Shown: positions 36,012 through 45,883, counted from the stretch's first letter. The stretch is DNA of 64,000 nt from Thermogutta sp039793925 (GCF_039793925.1 NZ_JBAMME010000294.1:1-64000), one strand, 5' to 3'. Notes: generated by a model not told the origin, from the letters alone. A program made the numbers and translations.

Positions 36012-36052
36012 CGGCCGCCGAACGGGTACTGGTCCGCTCGGCGGTCGTTTTT
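36012..36052 (+). terminator. Terminator behind the NO reductase gene
   Basis: CGGCCGCCGA (36012-36021) pairs with TCGGCGGTCG (36038-36047) over 10 positions with one G-T pair, followed by five T. It lies 52 bases behind the stop at 35959 and closes the nitric-oxide module. Confidence 0.8.
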
Positions 36053-36236
36053 CAATAGTGCATTTCTCGTGCGAAGTTCGCTTGCAGCAGGCTTTTGCTC
36101 ACCCCGGGCAGTGTTATTGTTCTTAACGCGAAACCGTCACTAGGGCAGACCGGAGAACCGCACCACCGTGCGTTCCAAGCACCGCCAAGCACCACGAGGA
36201 ATCCGGTACACCAATTCTGATCGGTTTCGCGTTTGC

Positions 36237-37520
36237 CTACGCCGATCGTGGAACAGCGCTCGATTGAGAAGAGTTCTTTCGAGCGCCATAAGCTCCGAAC
36301 TCGTAGGCCGCTTCGAACATCGCAACAATATTTTCCGGTGGGACGTCAGCCAAGATATTGTGGACCTGTTGGAAGACGAATCCTCCGCCTGGAGCGAGAA
36401 TCTGCATGAGCTGCTTCACATGCTCTCTGACTTGCTGGGGAGTGGCGAATGCCAGTGTTTGATGCGTATCACATCCTCCTCCCCAAAATGTAATTCTTCT
36501 GCCAAAATCGCGCTTCAACCCCTCTGGATCCATACCCTTACATGAAATTTGGACCGGGTTGATCGCGTCCAAACCCGCGTCGATCAAGTCATCCAGGAGC
36601 TCGCGGACCCCTCCACAACAGTGCAGCATGACCTTGACGTCGGCCAGTTCTTTGGCACGTTTCCACATCGCGGCGTGACGCGGCTTGAAGAGTTCCCGGT
36701 ACATCTTCGGGGAAATCTGCGGTCCCGTCTGCATTCCAAGATCGTCGCCGAAGACGATAATGTCGATCAATCCGTCGAGTACGGGAAGCACGCGTTCCAA
36801 ATTGGCTAGATGTGCCTCGGTAAGGCGATCAAGCACCCGCTCTGCTCTGGATCGATCTCCCGCCAGGAGCATGTAAAAATTATCGTTGCGATAAAGGAAT
36901 TGCCCACACTCCAGGAGATTTCCGCCAAACAGATAGAGGATTGCCCGATCTGTTTTCTGCCGCAGCCATTGCGCCCCTTTTTGCAAGCGTTCGAGGCCTC
37001 CTGGCCCTTCCACGATCGGACCGGGAGGTGATGGAATACCACACCAGATCGTATCCTTGAGGGCCTCTGCCGCCCCATCGGGATTGTCTTTTTCGGCAAA
37101 GGGCCAGTAACACTGCTCGAAGTAAAGTGCGCCATCAGGCATTCGGCCCAGGATACGCCCTGTTGGTCCGCGGAGGACCCACTCGTTTTCGCGTCGTTCC
37201 GGTACCGCCCAACTGGGCATTTGACAGGGAGTACCATCAGGTAACACCCAGTCCACCCAGTGCTCAGGTTCCTGGGCGAAGGCTCGCCCCAGCTCGATGG
37301 TATCCACGTGAAAGAGATCGAGAATATCCTCGTCAATAACGGCAAGCTGCTGGATAGGGTCATAGACGCGGATGGGACGATCCGGAAGGCCCAGGAATTT
37401 TCGCAAACGGGCATATGCAATCGCAGCGATGCCCGACGAACGGTGCCCTCCGAAGTCAATCGGCACCCGATCCGGTTCCTTATGTTCCAACGCCGCAAGC
37501 ACGCGCTGACGAGGTGTCAT
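36237..37520 (-). CDS. Uroporphyrinogen decarboxylase-family protein, methyltransferase-like
   Basis: 427 residues, longer than HemE (~350). The start MTPRQRVLAALEHKEPDRVP, the middle DLFHVDTIELG and GDDLGMQTGPQISPKMYREL, and MLHCCGGVRELLDDLIDAG, AINPVQISCKGMDPE and GGGCDTHQTL near the end follow the URO-D superfamily pattern of MtaA/MtbA/CmuA-type methylcobalamin transferases, including the His-Cys zinc-site region. HemE-specific N-terminal residues are not evident, so haem synthesis is less likely. No corrinoid protein or methyltransferase partner is adjacent. GGGAGG precedes the ATG by 8 bases. Confidence 0.8.
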   Translation of the reverse strand: MTPRQRVLAALEHKEPDRVPIDFGGHRSSGIAAIAYARLRKFLGLPDRPIRVYDPIQQLAVIDEDILDLFHVDTIELGRAFAQEPEHWVDWVLPDGTPCQMPSWAVPERRENEWVLRGPTGRILGRMPDGALYFEQCYWPFAEKDNPDGAAEALKDTIWCGIPSPPGPIVEGPGGLERLQKGAQWLRQKTDRAILYLFGGNLLECGQFLYRNDNFYMLLAGDRSRAERVLDRLTEAHLANLERVLPVLDGLIDIIVFGDDLGMQTGPQISPKMYRELFKPRHAAMWKRAKELADVKVMLHCCGGVRELLDDLIDAGLDAINPVQISCKGMDPEGLKRDFGRRITFWGGGCDTHQTLAFATPQQVREHVKQLMQILAPGGGFVFQQVHNILADVPPENIVAMFEAAYEFGAYGARKNSSQSSAVPRSA

Positions 37521-37590
37521 AACCAGAGCCTCCCTTGGTCCTCTCCCGGTTGGTTCTCAAAAGGGGCTTTTGGACCGCACCACTGACCAA

Positions 37591-37647
37591 GAAAACTGGC
37601 TGCCATTTTAGCCAGTCAAGTCCTCCCAAAAAAAGCCCCTCTGGGGG
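37591..37647 (-). terminator. Tandem terminator region behind the lipid A acyltransferase gene
   Basis: On the minus strand two hairpins lie behind the stop at 37756: CCCC-AGA-GGGG ending in seven T (37628-37647), and ACTGGCT/AGCCAGT with an 8-base loop followed by TTTTC (37591-37616). The first stem is short. Together they probably end the acyltransferase transcript before the next minus-strand gene. Confidence 0.5.
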
Positions 37648-37755
37648 AAGTCGTCCAGCCACCAAGGGAAGGCAAGGCTGCTCAGACGAAGGGCAGCCCG
37701 CCATCCTCGCCGAGCGATGCACGGGACCAGCCCCTTCCGCACAACGGACTACGGA

Positions 37756-38724
37756 TCAGGCTGCGTCGCGGGTCAATTCCTTGTGAGCGTCGCTTTTTGG
37801 AATATCCCCAGGCATCACGCCTCTCTTAACGCGCGGCTGTTCCTTCCATCGTCGGTGAATCCACCAGTATTGCTCGGGCGATTCTCGAATGATCTCTTCA
37901 AGCTGCGTCGTGTACCACTGGGTGATAAACGTCACAGGGTCCGGCGCCGTCACCTCTCGCGGATCGAGAATCGCTTTCACACCCATCTCGAAACGCATCG
38001 GCTGACCCAGCCGTTTCACGTAGACAGCGGCAATTGGCGCATCATATTGTACGGAGAGAAGCCCGATCGCCTTATAAGTCGATGCCGGCCGACCAAAGAA
38101 TTGGACGAAGCATCCCTTGCGTCCGGCACTCTGGTCGGCGAGAAAGGCCATTGTGCCGCCAGCCTGCAAAACGGCCTCAATCTGCTCGGCTCCCCCGACA
38201 CGTGGAATGATGTGCTGCCCACGCGCCGAGCGGAACGCATTGACGAATCGGTCCAGAAGAGGATTATCGAGCGTCCTGGCCACCGTGTGCGTGGGAAAGC
38301 CCAGCAGCCCTAACACATATCCTCCGAATTCAAAATTTCCAAAATGACCGGTAACCAAAATAACGGGGCGATCTTCGAGAAGTTTCTTCACCAACTCACG
38401 AACATTCCTGAGGTCTACAAACCGGCGCCAGTTCTCCTCGTGCAGCACGCGCGGGGTATGGGCCACTTCGATCACCATCAGGAACAGATGATGCCACATT
38501 TTTTCAATCACGTCCCTCCTCGCTTCAGCCGAAAGCGAAGGAAACGCATGGTGCAGGTTGTCGTCAGCTACCTGGTAGCGCACACAAAGGACCCGCGTGA
38601 ACAGCCACGCGAGGCCGCGAGCAAGGGTGTTTCCTACCTGGAGCGGCACAGCCTGGGCTAAAATGATGAACCATCGCACGATAGCATACACAACATAATG
38701 AGCAAAAAGTGTCAAATAACTCAT
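37756..38724 (-). CDS. Lipid A late acyltransferase (LpxL/HtrB family)
   Basis: 322 residues. An N-terminal hydrophobic segment (about 5-30) anchors it in the inner membrane. The catalytic HX4E motif appears in ILVTGHFGNFEFGGYVLG, followed by FLADQSAGRKGCFVQFFGRPA and the C-terminal EQYWWIHRRWKEQP (His, Trp, Arg-rich), all characteristic of the LpxL/LpxM/MsbB family that transfers a secondary acyl chain onto lipid A or related lipids. It is divergent from the heptosyltransferase and glycosyltransferase genes, so this looks like an LPS gene cluster. Which acyl chain it adds is not readable. Confidence 0.88.
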   Translation of the reverse strand: MSYLTLFAHYVVYAIVRWFIILAQAVPLQVGNTLARGLAWLFTRVLCVRYQVADDNLHHAFPSLSAEARRDVIEKMWHHLFLMVIEVAHTPRVLHEENWRRFVDLRNVRELVKKLLEDRPVILVTGHFGNFEFGGYVLGLLGFPTHTVARTLDNPLLDRFVNAFRSARGQHIIPRVGGAEQIEAVLQAGGTMAFLADQSAGRKGCFVQFFGRPASTYKAIGLLSVQYDAPIAAVYVKRLGQPMRFEMGVKAILDPREVTAPDPVTFITQWYTTQLEEIIRESPEQYWWIHRRWKEQPRVKRGVMPGDIPKSDAHKELTRDAA

Positions 38725-39018
38725 GGACGCGGCATTACCTCGAGCGGCTTTCTGCGAAGCTCATTCCAAAAAACAAACCGGCAGCGCCTAGCAGCGCCCG
38801 TTAAATTACTCGTCTTGCCACCTGCTACACCGGTTGCCCTGAAAGATACCAGGCCCAAGGGAAGCCAGGCAAGACAAATTGAGAGTGGTTCTGTATATTT
38901 CCGCAAGGGATCTCAAAATTCGCCTTCCGAAAAAGGAGGACAATTGTAAAAATGGAACGGCGTATGGTCTGAAACGGCGCTGCTGCGCTGGCCGGCAGCC
39001 GAGGACAGGGAGGTCCCT

Positions 39019-40074
39019 ATGAACATTTGCCTGTTTCTTCCCAACTGGCTGGGTGACTTGGTCATGGCCGTGCCCGCTATTCGGGCGATTCGCGCCAGGG
39101 TGGGGCCTGCAGCGAGGATCGTCGGTATCACGCGTCCCAATCTGGCCGGCCTGTTATCGGGTTCCCACTGGATCAATGAATTTTGGTATTACGATCCGCG
39201 AACGGACGATCCTCGTTTTGACACCTTCACTACCCTCCACAAACTGCGAGCTGTTCGTTGGGATAAGGCCATCCTATTCACGAACAGCCTGAGAACGGCT
39301 TTGCTGGCAGTGGCAGGCGGGATTCCGGAGCGAATCGGCTACGCCCGAGACGGTCGCGCAGCGCTTTTGACACATGCTTTACCGGTCTCTCGCGATGGTG
39401 GCCAAATTCGACGGGTACCAATGGTGGACTATTACCTTGGTTTGGCTCGGGCGATTGGCGCCGATGGTGACGATCGGCACCTCGAGCTTCCCCTCACACT
39501 ATGGGGGGAAGTGTGCGCCGACCGGGTATGGAAGGACCTGAATCTACCCAGCCACGGGCCCGTGGTCGCCATGCATGTGGGGGGAGCCTTTGGAGCATCC
39601 AAATGCTGGCCGCCCGCACATTTCATAGAGCTTGCCCGCCGCATCGTTGCTGCTACCCCAGCGTGGGTTCTTTTCGTTTGTGGGCATCGGGAGCGGGAAG
39701 TGGTTCGCGGTATCACCAGGCAGGTGTCGCACGAAAGGGTTGTTTCCCTGGCGGATCAACCTTTGGATTTGCAAACGCTCAAATCGTGTCTGCACCGCTG
39801 TACGGCGATGGTGTCTACCGATAGCGGTCCCCGCCACATGGCCGCTGCATTGGGCAAACCGGTTGTCACCCTTTTTGGTCCGACCTGGCCGGTGGTCACG
39901 GCGAACCCCACGGTGGAATCGGTCGATCTCCAACTCTCGCTGGATTGCGCCCCCTGCGGTCGGCGTCGGTGCCCACTGGGCCATCACCGGTGCATGGTAG
40001 ATTTATCACCAGATGTGGTATTCCAAGCAGTTCTGCCTTTTATCAGCCGGGCACGATTCCGGAGCGTGGCCTGA
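39019..40074 (+). CDS. waaF: ADP-heptose:LPS heptosyltransferase (GT9, WaaF-type)
   Basis: 351 residues. Start NICLFLPNWLGDLVMAVPAIRAI is the GT9 N-terminus; LFTNSLRTALLAVAGGIPERIGY, VAMHVGGAFGASKCWP and the late STDSGPRHMAAALGKPVVTLFGPTWP form the nucleotide-sugar site of the WaaF/WaaC family (quoted in parts). It transfers a heptose from ADP-heptose to the LPS inner core. A late Cys-rich tail (CAPCGRRRCPLGHHRC) is seen in many WaaF homologues. GGGAGG lies 5 bases before the ATG. The glycosyltransferase gene starts 18 bases after its stop, giving a two-gene operon. Confidence 0.88.
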   Translation: MNICLFLPNWLGDLVMAVPAIRAIRARVGPAARIVGITRPNLAGLLSGSHWINEFWYYDPRTDDPRFDTFTTLHKLRAVRWDKAILFTNSLRTALLAVAGGIPERIGYARDGRAALLTHALPVSRDGGQIRRVPMVDYYLGLARAIGADGDDRHLELPLTLWGEVCADRVWKDLNLPSHGPVVAMHVGGAFGASKCWPPAHFIELARRIVAATPAWVLFVCGHREREVVRGITRQVSHERVVSLADQPLDLQTLKSCLHRCTAMVSTDSGPRHMAAALGKPVVTLFGPTWPVVTANPTVESVDLQLSLDCAPCGRRRCPLGHHRCMVDLSPDVVFQAVLPFISRARFRSVA

Positions 40075-40092
40075 CACAGCCGGGAGACGAAA

Positions 40093-41001
40093 ATGCATCG
40101 GCCGCCAATCAGCGTGGTCATCCCCTGCAAGGATGAGGAAACCCACCTCACCGCGTGTGTCCGGTCCGTACTCGGTTGGGCAGACGAAATCCTGATCGCG
40201 GACAGCGGTTCCACCGACAACAGTTTGGCCATCGCACGTGATTTTTGCACGGCTTATCCCCAGGTCTGTCGATTGGTGCAGCGTGAGTTCATCAGTTTTG
40301 GCTCGTTCAAAGCCTGGGCCGTCAATCAATGCCGATACGATTGGGTCTTTGTGCTGGATGCAGACGAACGCATGACTCCCGCGTTGGCTCACGAGATCGA
40401 CCAAAAACTATCACAGGACAACGCTCCCGACGCTTTTCTCGTAGGATTTAATCACCGCTACCTCGGGTACTGCATCAGGCACGGCGCTTGGAACCACAAA
40501 GTCGTCCGCCTCTTTCGGAAGTCCGCAGCCAATTACGATGCAAAGGCAGTTCACGAAAAAGTTGTCGTTCGAACGGGGAAAGTCGCAGTCCTAAAAGGGC
40601 GCCTTGATCACTGGACATGCACCTGTCTGGACAAGTGGTACCGCAAAAAGAACCATTACACGACGGTGGGAGCATTGGAAAGATGGAAGCAGGGCAAACG
40701 GGCTCATCTTTGGGATTTAGCACTCCGTCCAATCGCAGCGTTTACCAAATCGTTTCTATTTAAGCTGGGATTTCTGGACGGAGTGGGTGGTTTTCTGGTC
40801 GCCCAGGATGATGCGTTCACTGCGTTTCAAACATATTTGAAGCTTTGGGCGATTGCGCGGCAACGCGACTCGGAACGTTCCTTGGCCTCCTCACCGGCTA
40901 CAGAACTTCCGCTGCTCCCTCCGACGATAGGGCATGCATGCCCCCATAGGACTGGTATCACAAAAGAGCCGACCTGTCGTACCACACTCGCCCAGTCCTA
41001 A
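40093..41001 (+). CDS. GT2 glycosyltransferase, WaaE/KdtX-like
   Basis: 302 residues. The N-terminal GT-A pattern is clear: PISVVIPCKDEE, DEILIADSGSTDNSLAIA and VFVLDADERMTPAL with the DxD. GYCIRHGAWNHKVVRLFRK, KAVHEKVVV and LDHWTCTCLDKWYRKKNHYT are typical of the WaaE subgroup that adds glucose to LPS heptose. The C-terminal 40 residues, rich in Ser, Pro and Thr, are unlike the enzyme core. GGGAG lies 6-7 bases before the ATG. It is likely translated with waaF. Confidence 0.85.
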   Translation: MHRPPISVVIPCKDEETHLTACVRSVLGWADEILIADSGSTDNSLAIARDFCTAYPQVCRLVQREFISFGSFKAWAVNQCRYDWVFVLDADERMTPALAHEIDQKLSQDNAPDAFLVGFNHRYLGYCIRHGAWNHKVVRLFRKSAANYDAKAVHEKVVVRTGKVAVLKGRLDHWTCTCLDKWYRKKNHYTTVGALERWKQGKRAHLWDLALRPIAAFTKSFLFKLGFLDGVGGFLVAQDDAFTAFQTYLKLWAIARQRDSERSLASSPATELPLLPPTIGHACPHRTGITKEPTCRTTLAQS

Positions 41002-41435
41002 TCCTGGTCCGCTCCATCCGCGGTCCTCTGTTCGACTAAAAATGCCACGGAATCCGGCCGTAGGACAGACGGAAAACTTGCTTTTCCCATCTTACCCCAA
41101 ACTTTCGGATTTTCCCTCAGAATTTGCCTCGCTGTCCGCTAGTTGCGATCCGATTCTGACCGACACGCGCGAGTTAAAATCTAATTCGAGCTTTTTACTG
41201 ACGATTAGTTTTGTAAGAGCGATGCGAAACGCGACGGAATTTGGCGGCTTACCGATTCTGCCACGATTGCGGGTGACAAAGCCCCTCCCAAATTCGCAGA
41301 GAATGGATGTGGTTGCGTGCTTCTAAAACGCACATCCGGCGCAACGTTACATCCCATTTTTGAATAATTCGGCGACGTTCAGTGGTGTTCAGGGACGGTT
41401 AACACGTCACCAGTGCCTGGGAGAAGGAGTTCCCC
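41002..41435. other. Intergenic region before the DcaP-like porin gene
   Basis: About 430 bases with no SD-supported frame. A 130-codon frame overlaps the GT2 gene end but looks like chance. No terminator or promoter consensus is clear. Confidence 0.3.
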
Positions 41436-42815
41436 ATGTATCGAGCTTCCGGGATGACGTTTGTCATTGCGCTCATACTATCAGGATGGCTGGCTTTTCC
41501 CTTACCGGCAGCAACTGGCGAGTTGGACGGTCTCACGGAAACCCGTCTTCGCCAGCTGGAAGAGGAAACCCAACGTTTGCGGGCCGAGCTGCAAGCAATT
41601 CAAGCCGCTCAACCGGTCGCTCTACCTCAGGTGACTGCCGATCCCGTGGCATTTGAGACTCAACCGGCGCAGCCTGCTACTCCGGGTATGGATGAGATTC
41701 GGGCGGAGATGAGAAAACTTGCATGGACCAAAGGGGATATCCAAATTATCCCATATGGTTATCTGTGGGCCACGACATCGTATGAAACGCTGCACTCCAA
41801 CATTGGGGATTACACACTGTATGTGTTTTCCCCAACAGATCGTCCCGAAGGGGCATGGCACGTGGACGGCAAGTCAACACGCTTGGGGATTGACTTTGTT
41901 GGTCCAATGCTGCCGCGGTTTGGATGCGCGCAAACCGGTGGCAAAGTGGAATTCGACTTTCAAGGAGCGTTTCAGACTGAAAACCGGGGGAGCGTGTTGC
42001 TGCGCCACGCCTATGTCGAAGTTAAAAATGAGTACTTTCGGCTGCTGGCTGGTCAAACCTGGGATGTGATTTCGCCTCTCCTTCCCGGGACAATCATGTA
42101 CTCGGTGGGTTGGGGCGCCGGAAACCTCGGGTACCGGCGAGCCCAATTTCGGGCAGAACGTTACTATCATTTCTCCGATGTACTGCTAGTCACGGCCCAA
42201 GCTTCTATCAATGCGGACATTGCTTCTGAGATCGGGGGAAATGTGGTGGCCGAGCACGCCGAATGGCCGGTCGTCGAAGGACGTCTCGGATTCACGGTGG
42301 GTCCCCGCGGCCCCGGTGCCCGGCCCCTTGAATTTGGCATCTCGGCTCATATTGGCGAGCAGGTGTACTATATTCCCGGTCCACCAGTCACCGAGGAAGA
42401 CTTCCGCACCTGGTCTTTTAACGTAGACGTCAAATACCTCATCACCCCGCGATTTGGCGTCCAAGGTGAGTTCTTCACCGGCGAAAATCTTGGTGCCTAC
42501 ATGGGCGGCATTGTCCAGGGCGTCAATCTGGTGAGGAGAAATACCATCCGCGCCACCGGTGGCTGGGTGGACGCGTGGTACGACTGGACGGAGCGGCTAC
42601 ACAGCCACGCGGGCTATTCCATCGACGATCCATTCAACCAGGATCTCAGTTCTGGCCAGCGAAGTTACAACCACTTCTACTTCGCAAACATCACCTACGA
42701 TGTGACAAAGAAATTCATCCTCGGCTTTGAGGTCCAACAATGGAAAACAAACTGGGTAGCCAAGGATCCAGCCGACAGTACGCGATTTGAGGTGATGGTC
42801 AAATACGGATTCTGA
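41436..42815 (+). CDS. DcaP-like trimeric outer-membrane porin
   Basis: 459 residues. A signal peptide (about 7-26, ending AAA/ATG) is followed by a heptad-like coiled coil (LTETRLRQLEEETQRLRAEL, about 33-55), a Pro/Gln linker and a long region of alternating strands (KVEFDFQGAF, HAYVEVKNEYFRLLAGQTWD, GYRRAQFRAERYYHF), ending in MVKYGF with the terminal Phe of outer-membrane barrels. This is the architecture of DcaP porins, which form trimers with a periplasmic coiled coil and take up dicarboxylates or other small acids. The substrate here is unknown. AAGGAG lies 6 bases before the ATG; a terminator follows. Confidence 0.8.
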   Translation: MYRASGMTFVIALILSGWLAFPLPAATGELDGLTETRLRQLEEETQRLRAELQAIQAAQPVALPQVTADPVAFETQPAQPATPGMDEIRAEMRKLAWTKGDIQIIPYGYLWATTSYETLHSNIGDYTLYVFSPTDRPEGAWHVDGKSTRLGIDFVGPMLPRFGCAQTGGKVEFDFQGAFQTENRGSVLLRHAYVEVKNEYFRLLAGQTWDVISPLLPGTIMYSVGWGAGNLGYRRAQFRAERYYHFSDVLLVTAQASINADIASEIGGNVVAEHAEWPVVEGRLGFTVGPRGPGARPLEFGISAHIGEQVYYIPGPPVTEEDFRTWSFNVDVKYLITPRFGVQGEFFTGENLGAYMGGIVQGVNLVRRNTIRATGGWVDAWYDWTERLHSHAGYSIDDPFNQDLSSGQRSYNHFYFANITYDVTKKFILGFEVQQWKTNWVAKDPADSTRFEVMVKYGF

Positions 42816-42846
42816 CCCCAGATTACCCCGCGGAGTGTTTGACAGC

Positions 42847-42881
42847 GGCCGACCACAGGCACCGGTCGGCCAACTTTTTTT
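42847..42881 (+). terminator. Terminator behind the DcaP-like gene
   Basis: GGCCGACC (42847-42854) pairs with GGTCGGCC (42864-42871) around a 9-base loop, followed by AAC and seven T. It lies 32 bases behind the stop at 42815. Confidence 0.8.
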
Positions 42882-42964
42882 GACGGGACCAAATAGCCCC
42901 AACATTCCCCTCGGTTAGTAGGGGCGTGAGGTTTTCGATCCACTACGCGGTGTAGAATCGAGTT

Positions 42965-45691
42965 CTACTTGGCTTCGGACTTGGGAAGATCGAATGAGGG
43001 AGCAGGCGACACGGTCGCCAGCACGAATGGACCAAAATACTTCCTGGCAACTCGTTTCACGTCCTCCAAGGTCACTGCCTTAATTCGCTCATCAAAGTTC
43101 TTGTCGTAGTCGTATCCGAGCCCGTACAGTTCATCCAGGGCAGCCCGAGTGGCTTGGGATCCGATCGTGATATTCTGCTGCGCGTGATAGGAAATCAGCA
43201 GTTCTTTTGCCCGTTCGAATTCTTCCTCGGTAATGTCGCCCTGTTTGGCCTTTTCAACATTCTTCAAGACCCGCTGAACCACTTCGGCGAGCGCTTCTGG
43301 TTTCGTCTGGGCCGTGATCACAAAGTAACCCGGTGCGGGACCTGTCAATTGGTAAGCGTGGACTCCGTAGACCAAGCCTGCGCCACGAAGTTCCTCATGC
43401 AACCAGCCGCCCGGGTAATCATATCCAGACATGATCGTGTCGAGCACCATCATTGCCGTGTAATCCGCCTCGTCGCGGATGCTAGGTCCAGGATATCCCA
43501 TCATTAAGACGGCCGTCGGCTTCTGGACCTGCTTATGTCCGGTGATCACGTGAAGTATGGCATTGTTGCGGTCAAAAGTAATCTTGGGGGCATCCGCCGG
43601 CGGGGAAAGCTTTCCGTACCACTTCTCAACCAAGCGCACGGCCTCGTCGGGATCGATGTCTCCGAACACTGCGACCACCATGTTCGCGGGATTGAGCAGC
43701 ACTCGATGGAACTGCTTAATATCATCCAGCGAGAGCCGCTCCACGGTTTCCTGCTTTCCGCCGGTGAGAATATGATAAGGTGAATCTGCGGGGAGCAAGT
43801 CGGCGAAAAGTTCCTGCACTTCGGCTTGAGGACTCGCACTGCGCTGGGCGATCGCATCCAGGGCCAGCTTCTTCACCTTAGCGAATTCGCCCTCATCAAA
43901 GCGCGGCTCCAGCAGACATTCAGCTACCAGGTCCCCGGCCTTTGCGAAGTTATCTTTTAAGATACCGAGGCTCGCAGCAATGCTGCTGCGAGCGGGGATG
44001 AAGCCAACTCGCGCATCCAAGTCGTCAAACAGCTCAGCGATCTGGTCTGCCGTGTGCTTCAGAGTTCCCTTATCGAGCATCTCCGCAAGGAGTGCCGTTC
44101 TTCCCGCGGTTTCGGGTGTCTCTAGTAGATTTCCTCCTAGGATAGTTACCTGCATGGTCACGATTGGCAGCCGCGCCTGCCTCTTAACAAGCACCCGTAA
44201 GCCGTTCGGCAACCGAATGAGTCGTACATCTGATTCTTCGCTTTTCATAGACTCGGACACAATCTTGGGTGCCCGCCCCAAGGGAGCAATGACAACTTCA
44301 TTCAGTCGATCCGGAACGAAGTACTTGCGTGCCACCTCCCGAAGTTGCTCGCTGCTGACCGACTGAATCCGCTCTGTATAGAGCTTGTCGAAAAGTGGAT
44401 CTCCTGTGGCGAGATAGCTTCGCGCAAGGCTTTCCGCCGTCGCCTGAAGACTTTCTCTGTCGAAGATCCAGTCGGAAACTTTTTTCTTCTTAGCCCGGGC
44501 AAGTTCATTCTCGGGGACCAGTTCATCGCGAAGGCGATACACTTCCTCGAGAATGATGCGTCGGACTTCCTCGTAATTTTCAGGAGGACACGTGGCCAGA
44601 ATTCCAAACCATCCTCGCACATACTCCGGTGTCGCGCTGGCTGCGTCCACGTTGAGGGCCAGAGGTTTCTCCCGTTGCAACCGCCGCACCAGGCGGGATG
44701 ATTCGCCCCGGGCCAGGATATCCGCCAGCACATCGAGTGGATAAAGATCGGGATCGGTCAATTTGACAGTGGGCCAGGCAATGGCAAGATCTGTGGCGCT
44801 TCCTTCCATCTCGTGAATCGCGCGCCGCGGGCTCAATTGAGGGGGTTCTTCTTCCAACGCGATATAAGTCTCCGCTGCTCGCGGAATTCCCCGATACTGT
44901 TCTGCGATCTGCTGGATGACCTCATCCGTATTAACATCGCCCACCACCACGAAGACCTGGTTGTTGGGGATATAGCGCGCCCGATAGAAGTTGATGATGG
45001 CCTCGTTGCTGGTGTGGTTGAGGACGTCCAAATAGCCGATCACCGGATGTCGGGCCGGGTGCACCAAATAGAGGGTTTGATTGAGCAATTTCCACAGCAC
45101 GCGGGACCGGCTGACTTCCCCATCGGCCAATTCCTGTTTGACCACCTTGAGCTCCCGCTCGAATTCCTGCGGTTCGAATGCCACCCGCTGCATGGAATCA
45201 GCTAGCAGCTCGATGACCTCCTTCACGTGACGTGCCGGACAGTCGATGTAATAGCAAGTAAAATTTGTGGTTGTATATGCGTTGGTCTTCCCACCAAATC
45301 GATCGATGATCGCGGCGATCTCCTTCTCCGTCCGCTTGGTTGTGGTTCCACCGGCCACAACGTGCTCCAGGACGTGGCTCAGTCCCGCACCCATGTGCTC
45401 GGCTTCGTAAATGCTTCCCGTGTACCTGACATAGCACCGCACGGTGGCCGCCTGCACAGTGTGATTCTCTTGGACAATGATGGTCAGGCCATTAGAAAGT
45501 TCCGCAACCGTGACACCCTGTGGATAAACCTGGCGCTTGGCAACCGTGGGGACACACTGGTCAGCTTCCGATGAGGATTGAGGCATTGCAGAAGTCTTCA
45601 TAGTCACCACTGCGATCATGCTGAGGGCAAAAGGCAAAAAAAACTTTCCACCTTGCACTGCTTTTAATTCACACGACCGTTTCGACGTCAT
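42965..45691 (-). CDS. Secreted M16-family zinc metallopeptidase, two-domain
   Basis: 908 residues from the ATG at 45691, chosen because GGAG lies 8 bases upstream. A signal peptide (about 17-35) precedes the first M16 half. The inverted zinc motif HVLEH is at residues 106-110 in SHVLEHVVAGGTTTKRTEKE, with the downstream Glu expected near 185. A second, inactive M16 half follows from about 490 (VRLIRLPNGLRVLVKRQARL), so it is a fused two-half enzyme of the processing-peptidase-like type; no HxxEH occurs there. Such enzymes degrade peptides in the periplasm or act on exported substrates. It stands alone on this strand. Confidence 0.88.
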   Translation of the reverse strand: MTSKRSCELKAVQGGKFFLPFALSMIAVVTMKTSAMPQSSSEADQCVPTVAKRQVYPQGVTVAELSNGLTIIVQENHTVQAATVRCYVRYTGSIYEAEHMGAGLSHVLEHVVAGGTTTKRTEKEIAAIIDRFGGKTNAYTTTNFTCYYIDCPARHVKEVIELLADSMQRVAFEPQEFERELKVVKQELADGEVSRSRVLWKLLNQTLYLVHPARHPVIGYLDVLNHTSNEAIINFYRARYIPNNQVFVVVGDVNTDEVIQQIAEQYRGIPRAAETYIALEEEPPQLSPRRAIHEMEGSATDLAIAWPTVKLTDPDLYPLDVLADILARGESSRLVRRLQREKPLALNVDAASATPEYVRGWFGILATCPPENYEEVRRIILEEVYRLRDELVPENELARAKKKKVSDWIFDRESLQATAESLARSYLATGDPLFDKLYTERIQSVSSEQLREVARKYFVPDRLNEVVIAPLGRAPKIVSESMKSEESDVRLIRLPNGLRVLVKRQARLPIVTMQVTILGGNLLETPETAGRTALLAEMLDKGTLKHTADQIAELFDDLDARVGFIPARSSIAASLGILKDNFAKAGDLVAECLLEPRFDEGEFAKVKKLALDAIAQRSASPQAEVQELFADLLPADSPYHILTGGKQETVERLSLDDIKQFHRVLLNPANMVVAVFGDIDPDEAVRLVEKWYGKLSPPADAPKITFDRNNAILHVITGHKQVQKPTAVLMMGYPGPSIRDEADYTAMMVLDTIMSGYDYPGGWLHEELRGAGLVYGVHAYQLTGPAPGYFVITAQTKPEALAEVVQRVLKNVEKAKQGDITEEEFERAKELLISYHAQQNITIGSQATRAALDELYGLGYDYDKNFDERIKAVTLEDVKRVARKYFGPFVLATVSPAPSFDLPKSEAK

Positions 45692-45883
45692 CAGTTGATC
45701 TCCATCGCTATAGTCAGTCGGTTGGCCTGAACGCATTCGGGTTTAACCTGTTCATTATCACGCCCCGGGGTTCGCCGTCCACCCACGGCAGGCTGTAATA
45801 ATGGTGCGTGAACCACCGCTGCCGTCTTCAGCGCCGTTTGAACCGTGGCTGTTGCGGTTAAAGGCATCTTCCTGTCCCATTTC

